A DNA stretch of 33,168 nt from Mycobacteriales bacterium. GTDB lineage: Bacteria > Actinomycetota > Actinomycetes > JAFAQI01. Positions 25,622-33,168 of the stretch are shown here, piece by piece (position 1 is the stretch's first letter; the number at the start of each line of letters is the position of its first letter). The translations under genes and the position numbers were made by a program. A model generated the notes under the pieces. It did not search any database. It worked only from the letters and a program-made list of their open reading frames with translations, and had not been told where the DNA came from. The stretch is taken from the NCBI GenBank assembly GCA_035550055.1, contig DASZRO010000026.1, positions 1 through 33,168 of the forward strand, read 5' to 3'.

Positions 25622-25627
25622 AGGCTA
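25622..25627 (-). promoter_or_regulatory. -10 box TAGCCT of a leaderless purD transcript
   Basis: On the minus strand TAGCCT lies 6 nt before the purD GTG, in the 35-bp gap after the membrane-protein gene. The identical hexamer precedes DedA and pyrE at 6-7 nt. Confidence 0.55.
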
Positions 25628-25650
25628 CTGATCGCGTGCGAGGGGACGCG

Positions 25651-26187
25651 TCAGTCGACGCAGCTGCCGGACTGGCCGAGCAGGATCGTCACGGCGGTGC
25701 CGGCGTGCGATCGCTGCACGAACGCCTCCGCCTGGTAGCCGGCCACCTTGCCGAGCACCGGGAACAGCCCGTCGTGCATGCGACCGCCCGCGCACGGCCG
25801 CTGGTCCGGGTGACCGTGGATCATCGACTCGACCAGCGGCAGCACCTGAGCCGGCGCGAGCGCCGAGGTGGCGCACGCGTATCCGACCAGGCCGCATCCG
25901 GTCGGTGCGGTCGTCTTGGCGAGACCGGCGGGGAACGACACCCCGGCGAGGGCGTCCTCTGCGGTGGTGAGCCCGTCGTGGTCGTACGCACTTCGTACGT
26001 CGAGGGCGACGTCGACCGCCCCGAAGCCCACCAGCCCGATCACCACTACCAGCAGCACGGCGCTGGCGGCCTCGACGATCGTCACGAACCGCGGCGGCAG
26101 GGGTCTGCGACGCGCGGCCACGTGCATCGACGCCAGGACCGCGGCGGCAACCAGCAGACCCGCAGCGACTACGACGACGCGCGCCAT
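25651..26187 (-). CDS. membrane protein of unknown function
   Basis: A 178-residue protein. Two hydrophobic helices (about residues 3-22 and 36-60) are joined by a short Arg-rich loop. About 115 residues of soluble C-terminal region follow. It contains four cysteines (in GCGL, YACA, RPCAGG and GSCVD) that could form disulfides if exported. I recognise no family. It lies 24 bp downstream of the GNAT gene and 35 bp upstream of purD on the same strand, so readthrough is possible although purD has its own promoter box. No clear ribosome site precedes the ATG, leaving the start uncertain. Confidence 0.7.
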   Translation of the reverse strand: MARVVVVAAGLLVAAAVLASMHVAARRRPLPPRFVTIVEAASAVLLVVVIGLVGFGAVDVALDVRSAYDHDGLTTAEDALAGVSFPAGLAKTTAPTGCGLVGYACATSALAPAQVLPLVESMIHGHPDQRPCAGGRMHDGLFPVLGKVAGYQAEAFVQRSHAGTAVTILLGQSGSCVD

Positions 26188-26211
26188 AGCCAGTTGATCG
26201 GCCCGGCGAAG

Positions 26212-26817
26212 CTAGGACATGAGACGTGCTTCGAGGCCGCTTTTGACCTGCGGCCAGTCGTCGATGATCACCGAGTAGATGACCGAGTCACGCCAGGTCC
26301 CGTCGCTTCGGCGCAGGTGGCGCCGCGCCACGCCTTCGCGGGTGGCGCCGAGCTTCGCGATCGCCGCTTGTGAGCGGACGTTGATCACATCGGTGCGTAG
26401 CTTCACGCGTCCCAGGCCACAGTGCTCGAAGCAGTGCCAGAGCAACAGCAGCTTGCACTCCGGGTTGACCGAGGTGCCCCAGACCTGCGGGGTGTAGGCG
26501 GTCCAACCGAGGTGGACCTTCTCGTTGGCAAGGTCCAGGTCACCGAGACTCGTCGTACCCAAGATGCGGCCGTCGCGAGGGTTGCCGGGCTCGATGGCAC
26601 GCACGACGTACTTCACCCGACCCTCCGCCGCCGCCCGCGCCATCACTTCACGCCAGCCGGCAGGCGACGTCGGGCGGCCCATCGAGCCGCCGTACCCCAT
26701 CTCCCACACCCGGTCGTCGTCGAGTGCGGCGAACAGTCCCTCGGCATCCTGCTCGGAGGCGACATCGAGTCGAACGGTCCGGCCGACCAACGAACGGCCG
26801 TCGGGAGCGATCGCCAT
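26212..26817 (-). CDS. GNAT-family N-acetyltransferase (RimJ/RimL-like)
   Basis: A 201-residue acetyl-CoA-dependent acyltransferase. The N-terminal LVGRTVRLDVASEQDAEGLFAAL and the C-terminal RTDVINVRSQAAIAKLGATREGVAR are the usual start and acetyl-CoA-binding end of the RimJ/RimL type, which acetylates protein N-termini or small amines. The actual substrate is unknown. The gene starts 11 bp after the purA stop, with GGAG just before the ATG, so it is probably cotranscribed with purA. The A motif is less obvious than in canonical members. Confidence 0.87.
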   Translation of the reverse strand: MAIAPDGRSLVGRTVRLDVASEQDAEGLFAALDDDRVWEMGYGGSMGRPTSPAGWREVMARAAAEGRVKYVVRAIEPGNPRDGRILGTTSLGDLDLANEKVHLGWTAYTPQVWGTSVNPECKLLLLWHCFEHCGLGRVKLRTDVINVRSQAAIAKLGATREGVARRHLRRSDGTWRDSVIYSVIIDDWPQVKSGLEARLMS

Positions 26818-26828
26818 CTCCCGGACCC

Positions 26829-28112
26829 CTACACCAACGGACGTACGACGATGGTCTGCTCACGGCCGGGGCCGACGCCGACCACCGACATCGGCGCGCC
26901 CGACATCGTCTCGAGCGCATCGACGTAGGAGCGGGCCGCCTTCGGCAGGTCGTCGAGCGAACGGGCGCCGGTGATGTCCTCGTCCCACCCCGGGAAGAGC
27001 TCGTAGACCGGCTCGGCGTGATGAAACTCGGTCTGCGTCATCGGCATCTCGTCGAGGACCGTGCCGTCCACGCGGTAGCCGGTGCAGACCGGGATCTGCT
27101 CCAGTCCGGTCAGCACGTCGAGCTTCGTCAACACGAAGTCGGTGACCCCGTTGACGCGCGCTGCGTAGCGCGCGACGACCGCGTCGTACCAGCCGCACCG
27201 ACGTGGCCGGCCGGTCGTGACGCCGTACTCGCCGCCCACTGTCCGCAGCCGCTCGCCCTGCTCGTCGAGCAGCTCGGTCGGCATCGGACCGGACCCGACC
27301 CGGGTGGAGTACGCCTTCACCACCGCGACCACGCGGTCGATGCGGGTCGGCGGGATGCCCGAGCCGGTGCACGCGCCGCCGGCGGTTGCACTCGACGACG
27401 TCACGAACGGGTACGTGCCATGGTCGACGTCGAGCATGGTCGCCTGTCCGGCCTCGAGCAGGACGAGCTTCCCGTCGTCGAGCGCCCGGCTGAGCAGCAA
27501 CGAGGTGTCGGCGATCATCGGGCGCAGCCGCTCGACGTACCCGAGCAGCTCGTCAACGATCGCGTCGACCGCGACCGCCTTGCGGTTGAAGATCTTGACG
27601 AGGACCTGGTTCTTCCCGTCGAGTGCGCCCTCGACTTTCTGTCGCAGGATCTTCTCGTCGAGCAGGTCCTGCACGCGCACTCCGAGCCGCGACATCTTGT
27701 CGGCGTACGCCGGACCGATGCCCCGCCCGGTGGTGCCGATCTTGGCGTTGCCGAGGAAGCGTTCGCTCACCTTGTCCATCAGCACGTGGTACGGCGTGAT
27801 GACGTGCGCGTTGGCTGACACCACCAGCTTCGAGCAGTCGATCCCGCGCGGCTCGATGGCGTCGATCTCGCTGAACAGCACGCCGAGGTCGACCACGACG
27901 CCGTTGCCGATCACCGGAGTCACTCCTGGCGTGATCACCCCGGAGGGGAGCAGGTGCAGCGCGTAGGTCTCGCCGTCGACGACGATGGTGTGGCCGGCGT
28001 TGTTGCCGCCGTTGAACTTCACGACGAAGTCGGCGTGCTCACCGAGCAGATCCGTGGCCTTGCCCTTGCCCTCGTCGCCCCACTGGGCACCGAGCAGCGC
28101 AATCGCCGGCAT
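26829..28112 (-). CDS. purA: adenylosuccinate synthetase
   Basis: A 427-residue enzyme that couples IMP and aspartate with GTP to form adenylosuccinate, the first step toward AMP. The GTP loop [13 protein letters not shown] and the IMP-binding NGGNNAGHT are at the N-terminus. [14 protein letters not shown] and the C-terminal segment [10 protein letters not shown], followed by the usual [11 protein letters not shown], complete the set. The ATG has GAAGGG 8 nt upstream, so unlike the other pur genes it has a leader with a ribosome site. The 178-bp upstream region holds two interlocking stems. The GNAT gene follows. Confidence 0.98.
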   Translation of the reverse strand: MPAIALLGAQWGDEGKGKATDLLGEHADFVVKFNGGNNAGHTIVVDGETYALHLLPSGVITPGVTPVIGNGVVVDLGVLFSEIDAIEPRGIDCSKLVVSANAHVITPYHVLMDKVSERFLGNAKIGTTGRGIGPAYADKMSRLGVRVQDLLDEKILRQKVEGALDGKNQVLVKIFNRKAVAVDAIVDELLGYVERLRPMIADTSLLLSRALDDGKLVLLEAGQATMLDVDHGTYPFVTSSSATAGGACTGSGIPPTRIDRVVAVVKAYSTRVGSGPMPTELLDEQGERLRTVGGEYGVTTGRPRRCGWYDAVVARYAARVNGVTDFVLTKLDVLTGLEQIPVCTGYRVDGTVLDEMPMTQTEFHHAEPVYELFPGWDEDITGARSLDDLPKAARSYVDALETMSGAPMSVVGVGPGREQTIVVRPLV

Positions 28113-28168
28113 CCCGCATTCCCTTCAGTGCACGACCCGCAGGCTTCGCATCCCGCAGACCGCACGAA

Positions 28169-28204
28169 AGGCCCCGGGCCGCAAGCGACCGGAGCCTCTT
28201 GCGG
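28169..28204 (-). promoter_or_regulatory. interlocking hairpins in the purA leader (terminator/attenuator-like)
   Basis: Stem A pairs AGGCCCCGG (28169-28177) with CCGGAGCCT (28189-28197), with one G-U pair on the RNA. Stem B pairs CCGCAAG (28179-28185) with CTTGCGG (28198-28204) perfectly. Each stem encloses one arm of the other, so they either exclude one another or form a pseudoknot. On the minus strand stem A is followed by TTTC. The site lies 78 bp after the DUF3151 gene and 56 bp before purA. Confidence 0.5.
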
Positions 28205-28290
28205 AAAAAGGCTACAAGGATTTGGGCGGTCGCGCAGGCCGGTTGTCCGTGGCTGCGGTCGCTATGACAGCCGCAGCCCAGGACACGGGG

Positions 28291-28710
28291 TCAGGAGGCG
28301 AGCGCTTCCGCGGCGGCCGGGTCGCTGTCGGTCAGGAACTGGGCGCAACGCCTTGCCTCATCGGTTTCCCCGATCGCCTTCGCCGCTCGCGCGAGAGCGT
28401 GCAGGCAGCGCAGGAAACCGCGGTTGGGCTCGTGCGACCACGGCACCGGACCGTGCCCCTTCCAACCTGCGCGACGAAGCGCGTCGAGGCTGCGGTGATA
28501 GCCGGTCCGCGCGTACGCGTAGGACTCGATGATCGACCCCGCAGTGAACGCCCGGTCGGCGAGCGCGGCCCACGCCCCGGGGTACGCCGGGAACGCCGCG
28601 GCAACCTGCGCCGGGTCGTCGCCGCGGTCGAGCGCCTCGCGCGCGGCAGGGGTGTCGGTCAGGAAGGTCGGCGGCGGACCACCGAGCAGGTCTTGATGAG
28701 AGTGGGTCAC
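28291..28710 (-). CDS. DUF3151 protein
   Basis: A 139-residue soluble, mostly helical protein of a family restricted to actinobacteria. The diagnostic block is AFPAYPGAWAALADRAF followed by ESYAYARTGYHRSLDALRRAGWKG. The sequence resembles a helical-repeat (TPR-like) fold; no catalytic residues stand out and the function is unknown. Members commonly sit beside purA or the fructose-bisphosphate aldolase gene, as here. The GTG start lies 12 bp after the L,D-transpeptidase stop, which suggests cotranscription. The terminator-like stems downstream separate it from purA. Confidence 0.9.
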   Translation of the reverse strand: MTHSHQDLLGGPPPTFLTDTPAAREALDRGDDPAQVAAAFPAYPGAWAALADRAFTAGSIIESYAYARTGYHRSLDALRRAGWKGHGPVPWSHEPNRGFLRCLHALARAAKAIGETDEARRCAQFLTDSDPAAAEALAS

Positions 28711-28722
28711 CCGGTCAGTGGA

Positions 28723-30390
28723 TCACTTGGCGTGTGAGTTCGCGTAGTAGATCCACACCGGAACGCCCACCGCAAAGACGTCGTAGTACCGGTCGACCGC
28801 GCTGTCGGTGATCCGCACGCAACCGTGGCTGGCCGGATACGGCGGGACGTTCGACCCGCTGTTGGTGTCGCCTTCACCGTGGATCGCGTCGCCGTCGCTG
28901 TCGAAGTACGACGGGCGGAACAGCGTGCCCAGCTTGTCGGTGACCAGCTTGTCGATCTTGTACTGGATGTGGAAGTAGCCGGTCGGGGTGATCGCGGTCG
29001 CGGCGTAGCCGGCCGAGTCGGTGTAGGTGTAGCCGCCGGCGGTCGAGGTGTCGAGGATGCGCCAGATCTTGCCGTTCTTGGCGATCATCAGGATCTGACT
29101 GGTCAGGTTGACCTCGACCGACGTACCCGTGACGTGCGGGTGGACGAGGTGGGGCGCCTTCGGGTGGGCGAGGTGCGACCACGTGCTCGCTGTCGCGACG
29201 CCGGTGCGGTCGAGGCCTTGCACCTTCTGGAAGGCGGTCACGGCGTGAAGCAGGTCCCAGCCGTAGTACGACGACTTCGCGCCGACGTCGTAGTGGAGCG
29301 CGCGAAGTCGCTTCTGCAACGCGAGGACGTCGGGGCCTTCCGAGCCGTAGCCGAGATCGCGGTGCAGCACCTGGATGTTGAGCACCCGGCTGGTCGCCGT
29401 GGTGTGCGTCAGGTCGCCGGGACGGACGACGCGTTCGTGCAGCGGCGCGTAGCCCGACGGCGTGATCGTGAAGCTGAAGTGCCCGCCCTCGATCTGAGTG
29501 CGCTTGATGCGGTGCCACTTCCTGCCGTGGCGCCGTTCGAGATAGATCGGACCGGTGAGCCGCGGCTTGATCGACCCGGTGATGTGGGTCGGGACCATCG
29601 CCGGCGCGGACCGAAGCGGAGTGACCTTGATCTGCGGCCGGACCGCCAGCGGCAGCGGGGTGCTCGCCGAGGACCCGAACTGCGCCGTCTGGTCGAACTC
29701 GACGCGGTACTCCCCGTTGGCCGCCGGTCGCAGCCGCCAGCTCACCCGGCCGTCCGCCGTCGTGGTCTCGGGCGAGGCGCCGCGCGCGTTGTGCCAGCTG
29801 GCGCTCGGCGAGGACCGGTACTGCAGCACGGCGAGCACTCCGGCCACCGGCCCGTTGACGATTCCTGACGTCGTCAGCTGCGCCCCGATGGTCGTCATGT
29901 GCCCGAAGATCAGTGACGACGGACTCAGCGAGGCGAACCACGACGTCGGCTGCTGAAGCGTGAACGTCGGGCCGGGATAGGTCGTCGCGTCCGCCACGAC
30001 CTCGACCGGGCCCGAGGTGGCCCCGCTCGGTACGACCACGTCGAGCTGGGTCGCGCTCACCGCTGCGACGGCGCTGGCCTCGACGTCGTTGAACCTGACG
30101 GCCGCCGTACCGTCGGTGGGGAACGTCGCGCCGTCGGCCGCGGTCAAGACGACGGTCTGGCCGACCTGCGCGTAGGCGGGGGCCATCGAGAAGGCCTGCG
30201 AGCCGGACGGGTCGCTCGACGGCGAGCCGGTCGGCGGCGTAGCGATCGGAGCAGGGGCCGGAGTGGACGTCGAGGTCGGCGTCGGCGTGGGAGTGGCGTC
30301 AGCGAACGCCGAGGGCGCGCCGATCACCGCCGACGCGCACAGCAACGCCGTGCACCCGGCGGCGGCTGCGCCGCGCAGCCCGCGGGACAT
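28723..30390 (-). CDS. secreted L,D-transpeptidase (YkuD) with Ig-like and peptidoglycan-binding domains
   Basis: A 555-residue exported cell-wall enzyme. A signal peptide (about 1-30) is followed by a Thr/Pro-rich linker (33-60), an IPT/TIG-like beta domain (about 70-150) and two further beta-sandwich regions (about 150-345). Next come a PG_binding_1 domain (GYGSEGPDVLALQKRLRAL) and a C-terminal YkuD domain. The catalytic motif is IHGEG plus SHGCVRI, with nucleophile C524. Such enzymes form 3-3 peptide cross-links in peptidoglycan and resist most beta-lactams. The ATG has GGGGGAG at 7 nt. It lies downstream of the aldolase on the same strand, 69 bp apart, probably with its own promoter. DUF3151 follows at 12 bp. 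Confidence 0.93.
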   Translation of the reverse strand: MSRGLRGAAAAGCTALLCASAVIGAPSAFADATPTPTPTSTSTPAPAPIATPPTGSPSSDPSGSQAFSMAPAYAQVGQTVVLTAADGATFPTDGTAAVRFNDVEASAVAAVSATQLDVVVPSGATSGPVEVVADATTYPGPTFTLQQPTSWFASLSPSSLIFGHMTTIGAQLTTSGIVNGPVAGVLAVLQYRSSPSASWHNARGASPETTTADGRVSWRLRPAANGEYRVEFDQTAQFGSSASTPLPLAVRPQIKVTPLRSAPAMVPTHITGSIKPRLTGPIYLERRHGRKWHRIKRTQIEGGHFSFTITPSGYAPLHERVVRPGDLTHTTATSRVLNIQVLHRDLGYGSEGPDVLALQKRLRALHYDVGAKSSYYGWDLLHAVTAFQKVQGLDRTGVATASTWSHLAHPKAPHLVHPHVTGTSVEVNLTSQILMIAKNGKIWRILDTSTAGGYTYTDSAGYAATAITPTGYFHIQYKIDKLVTDKLGTLFRPSYFDSDGDAIHGEGDTNSGSNVPPYPASHGCVRITDSAVDRYYDVFAVGVPVWIYYANSHAK

Positions 30391-30459
30391 GTCCGGACTC
30401 CCCCACCTGATGAGACTGAAGTGCTCTCACGATACGGGTGGGAGAGCCGGTTCGGCGGG

Positions 30460-31485
<1,026 letters not shown>

Positions 31486-31559
31486 GGCTCTGGCTCCTCG
31501 ATCGAAGTGCTGGCTCGAGATCCGACTCGAGGCTGATTCTGCCCGCAAGTGTGCACCGA

Positions 31560-31565
31560 TAGCCT
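31560..31565 (+). promoter_or_regulatory. -10 box TAGCCT of a leaderless DedA transcript
   Basis: TAGCCT ends 6 nt before the GTG at 31572, with no ribosome-binding sequence. The hexamer and spacing are the same as those before purD. Confidence 0.55.
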
Positions 31566-31571
31566 TCGGCG

Positions 31572-32207
31572 GTGCAGCACCAGTACGCGCTCCTGTCCTC
31601 GATCTCGGCCAGCCATCTGCTGTCGACGTTCGGGGTCCTCGGCGTACTTGTCATCATCTTCGCCCAGACCGGCTTGCTGGTCGGCTTCTTCCTGCCGGGT
31701 GACTCGCTGCTGTTCCTGGCCGGGTACGCGACCGACCGTCACAACAACCTGCATGTCCACATGCCGTTGGGATGGCTGCTGGTCGCTGCCGCTGGCGGGG
31801 CGATCGTGGGCGGCCAGCTGGGCTACGAGGTCGGACGGCGGGCGGGGGCCTCGCTCAACGAGCGCCGGTCGCGGTTCTACAAGCGGGAGTTCGCCGAACG
31901 GGCCGAGCGCTTCCTCGACCGGTTCGGGGCGGGCAAGGCGGTGACGCTTTCGCGGTTCGTCCCCGTCGTACGCACCTTCACCTCGCCGATCGTCGGCGTC
32001 GCCGGCGTCGGCCGGAGCCGCTATCTGGTCGCGAACGTCGTGGGCGGGCTGATCTGGACGGTGCCCATCGTCGTACTCGGCCACTTCCTCGGGCACGTGT
32101 CGTTCATCCGCAAGTACGTCGAGATCATCGCGGTCGCGGCCGTCGTACTGTCCGTCATCCCGGCCAGCATCCACATGTTGCGCGCCCGCAGAGCGAATGG
32201 CACATAG
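31572..32207 (+). CDS. DedA/SNARE-associated family membrane protein
   Basis: A 211-residue polytopic membrane protein. The motif FAQTGLLVGFFLPGDSLLFLAGYA and the block GQLGYEVGRRAG are the two conserved halves of the DedA (VTT) domain. RFVPVVRTFTSPIVGVAGV carries the conserved Arg-Pro-Arg-type loop that is diagnostic of the family. DedA proteins include undecaprenyl-phosphate or phospholipid flippases, so a role in lipid-carrier recycling is likely but not proven. The start is GTG with a -10 box at 6 nt. The stop is inside a hairpin shared with the convergent pyrE region. Confidence 0.93.
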   Translation: MQHQYALLSSISASHLLSTFGVLGVLVIIFAQTGLLVGFFLPGDSLLFLAGYATDRHNNLHVHMPLGWLLVAAAGGAIVGGQLGYEVGRRAGASLNERRSRFYKREFAERAERFLDRFGAGKAVTLSRFVPVVRTFTSPIVGVAGVGRSRYLVANVVGGLIWTVPIVVLGHFLGHVSFIRKYVEIIAVAAVVLSVIPASIHMLRARRANGT

Positions 32208-32233
32208 CTACTGCCCCAGCAATGCACATTCGC
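32193..32233. terminator. hairpin between convergent DedA and pyrE genes
   Basis: GCGAATG (32193-32199) pairs perfectly with CATTCGC (32227-32233). A one-base bulge is followed by a further GCA/TGC helix. The DedA stop is inside the structure, and the pyrE stop is 10 bp away. It fits a terminator for both genes, without a T-run. Confidence 0.5.
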
Positions 32234-32243
32234 CCGCTGCCCG

Positions 32244-32780
32244 CTAGTCGAGGCCGAGGTCTGCGAGAGAGTACGCCGCGCGGTAGTCGAGACCGGCCGC
32301 TGCGACCGCGTCCGCGGCACCGCGCTCGACGATGACCGCCACGCCGACGACTTCGGCGCCGGCCTCCCGCAGCGCCTCGACCGCGGTCAGCACCGACCCG
32401 CCGGTGGTCGAGGTGTCCTCCACCGCAAGCACCCGGCGGCCGGCGACGTCCGGGCCTTCGATCCGTCGCTGCAGCCCGTGCGCCTTGCCCTCCTTGCGCA
32501 CGACGAAGGCGTCGAGCTTGTCCCCATCCGCCGCAGCAGCGTGCAGCATCGCGGTCGCAACCGGATCAGCGCCGAGGGTCAGCCCGCCCACGGCGTCGTA
32601 GTCGAGGTCGGCGGTCAAGGTGCGCATCACTCGCCCGACCAGCGGGGCGGCCTCGCCGGACAACGTCACCCGTCGCAAGTCGACGTAGTAGTCGGCCTCA
32701 CGGCCGGATGACAGCGTCACCTTGCCGTGCACGACCGCATCGGCCTTGATCAGCTCCAACAACGCTTCCGCATCAGCCAC
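32244..32780 (-). CDS. pyrE: orotate phosphoribosyltransferase
   Basis: A 178-residue enzyme joining orotate and PRPP to give OMP in pyrimidine synthesis. The PRPP-binding loop VLAVEDTSTTGGS and the segment SSGREADYYVDLRRVTL are diagnostic, and the length is that of the short actinobacterial form. The GTG at 32780 is preceded by TAGCCT at 7 nt and no ribosome site, so a leaderless message is likely. The open frame upstream passes through the repeat and is not coding. The -35 position of its promoter would fall inside the 58-bp palindrome at 32805. Confidence 0.96.
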   Translation of the reverse strand: MADAEALLELIKADAVVHGKVTLSSGREADYYVDLRRVTLSGEAAPLVGRVMRTLTADLDYDAVGGLTLGADPVATAMLHAAAADGDKLDAFVVRKEGKAHGLQRRIEGPDVAGRRVLAVEDTSTTGGSVLTAVEALREAGAEVVGVAVIVERGAADAVAAAGLDYRAAYSLADLGLD

Positions 32781-32787
32781 GGCAGGG

Positions 32788-32793
32788 AGGCTA
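32788..32793 (-). promoter_or_regulatory. -10 box TAGCCT of a leaderless pyrE transcript
   Basis: On the minus strand TAGCCT lies 7 nt before the pyrE GTG and 11 bp from the family B palindrome. Confidence 0.5.
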
Positions 32794-32804
32794 CCGACCC
32801 CCGC

Positions 32805-32862
32805 CGAGCCCAACCTTCTTGGTCTCTCAAAGGGGGTCGAAAGACCCAAAACGTAGGTCTCG
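32805..32862. repeat. 58-bp imperfect palindrome (family B, copy 2)
   Basis: It aligns without gaps to 11649-11706, with 45 of 58 bases identical. The outer arms (32805-32814 and 32853-32862) match at 8 of 10 positions, and the inner arms carry one mismatch and one inserted C. It lies between the divergent pyrE and hydrolase starts, so it is not placed as a terminator. An operator or an RNA element is possible. Confidence 0.65.
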
Positions 32863-32922
32863 GCGCGAAGAGTTGGTCTGCTGTTGTGACTGTCGAGGTG
32901 CCGCGCTGCCGATCTTGAAGGG

Positions 32923-33168
32923 GTGAGAGTACGTAGCCGCTTCACCGCGCTTGGCGCGATCGTGCTGGCCGGCGTCATCGCCGCGTCCGCTTCCACGGTG
33001 CCGGCGGCAGCCTCCGCGTCCGGGCCGACCCAGATTCCGTTTCTGAGCCACGGCGTGGTCTCTTCCCACAACGTCATGTCCGGGCCGCTCGGCCCGCGAA
33101 AGGGAAAGTCTCCCTTCGGCTGGGTGATGGTGATCCACGGCGGCGGCTGGCAGATGGTCGGCCGCGAC
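32923..33168 (+). CDS. secreted alpha/beta-hydrolase (esterase/lipase-like), 5' part only
   Basis: The first 82 codons, cut by the window end. A signal peptide (MRVRSRFTAL, then a hydrophobic Ala/Val core ending near ASASTVPAAA) is followed by a mature start with PFLSHGVVSSHN. The last visible segment, VMVIHGGGWQM, is the oxyanion-hole motif HGGGW of the esterase/lipase branch of alpha/beta hydrolases. The nucleophile and catalytic acid lie beyond the edge, so activity is an inference. The GTG has GAAGG just upstream. Divergent from pyrE. Confidence 0.75.
   Translation, partial: MRVRSRFTALGAIVLAGVIAASASTVPAAASASGPTQIPFLSHGVVSSHNVMSGPLGPRKGKSPFGWVMVIHGGGWQMVGRD

Noticed and set aside
26827-26832. 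TAGGGG as a -10 box for the GNAT gene
   Set aside because: The TAG is the purA stop codon, the last base is not T, and GGAG provides an ordinary ribosome site 11 bp into the same message.
28113-28290. Purine riboswitch upstream of purA
   Set aside because: I could not find the three-way junction or its conserved loop sequences. Only the two interlocking stems are supported.

Overview
The window is chromosomal DNA from a high-GC actinobacterium. The clearest lineage markers are a near-canonical BldC, a DUF3073 protein, a DUF3151 protein next to purA, and a Leu/Val-type amino-acid dehydrogenase next to bldC. GTG starts are common. The order bldC - hypothetical - dehydrogenase - DUF3073 matches the Streptomyces arrangement as I recall it. 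The genus cannot be fixed from the sequence alone. I see no phage, transposase, CRISPR array or rRNA. No stretch longer than about 240 bp lacks a gene.

Layout. (1) 1-54: the 3' half of a tRNA-Phe whose 5' neighbour cannot pair with it, which looks like an attachment-site remnant of an integrated element lying to the left of the window. (2) 0.1-7.4 kb: envelope and signalling genes: a secreted LppX/LprG-like protein, a 907-residue kinase/GAF/GAF/PP2C regulator, and a tandem pair of a copper-binding lipoprotein and a secreted sedolisin (S53) protease. (3) 7.5-11.7 kb: an alanine-type aminotransferase, bldC, a conserved hypothetical, the amino-acid dehydrogenase and DUF3073. (4) 11.7-14.3 kb: purF-purM. 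(5) 14.3-17.9 kb: a flavodoxin-domain protein, an SRPBCC-ArsR-SRPBCC operon diverging from a LysE exporter over a shared palindromic operator, and a mycothiol-dependent-isomerase-like protein. (6) 17.9-28.1 kb: purL, purQ, purS, purC, purB, purD and purA, with two opposite-strand genes (a zinc-ribbon protein and a PH-like membrane protein) between purQ and purS, and a membrane protein and a GNAT acetyltransferase between purD and purA. (7) 28.3-33.2 kb: DUF3151, an L,D-transpeptidase, class II fructose-bisphosphate aldolase, a DedA membrane protein, pyrE and the start of a secreted alpha/beta hydrolase.

The window encodes much of de novo purine synthesis (PurF, D, L/Q/S, M, C, B) plus the first AMP-branch step (PurA), with PyrE for pyrimidines. 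Within the purine genes, neighbours are tightly coupled by ATGA or GTGA stop-start overlaps (purD-purB-purC, purQ-purL, purF-purM). Between the blocks there are hairpins and apparent new promoters. At least nine genes have a TANNNT box exactly 6-7 nt before a GTG or ATG, the arrangement of leaderless mRNAs in actinobacteria. purD, purS, purQ and purF each have one, so the purine genes probably form several separately started transcripts.

The unexplained structure is mostly intergenic. One family of large hairpins (three copies of about 81-84 bp with conserved CGAAG/CTTCG-type ends and unrelated interiors) sits directly after stop codons. A second family is a 58-bp two-storey palindrome with two copies of identical length. 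The purA leader has two interlocking stems that could form a pseudoknot or an attenuator. All functional names rest on motif and family recognition by eye; no database search was run.
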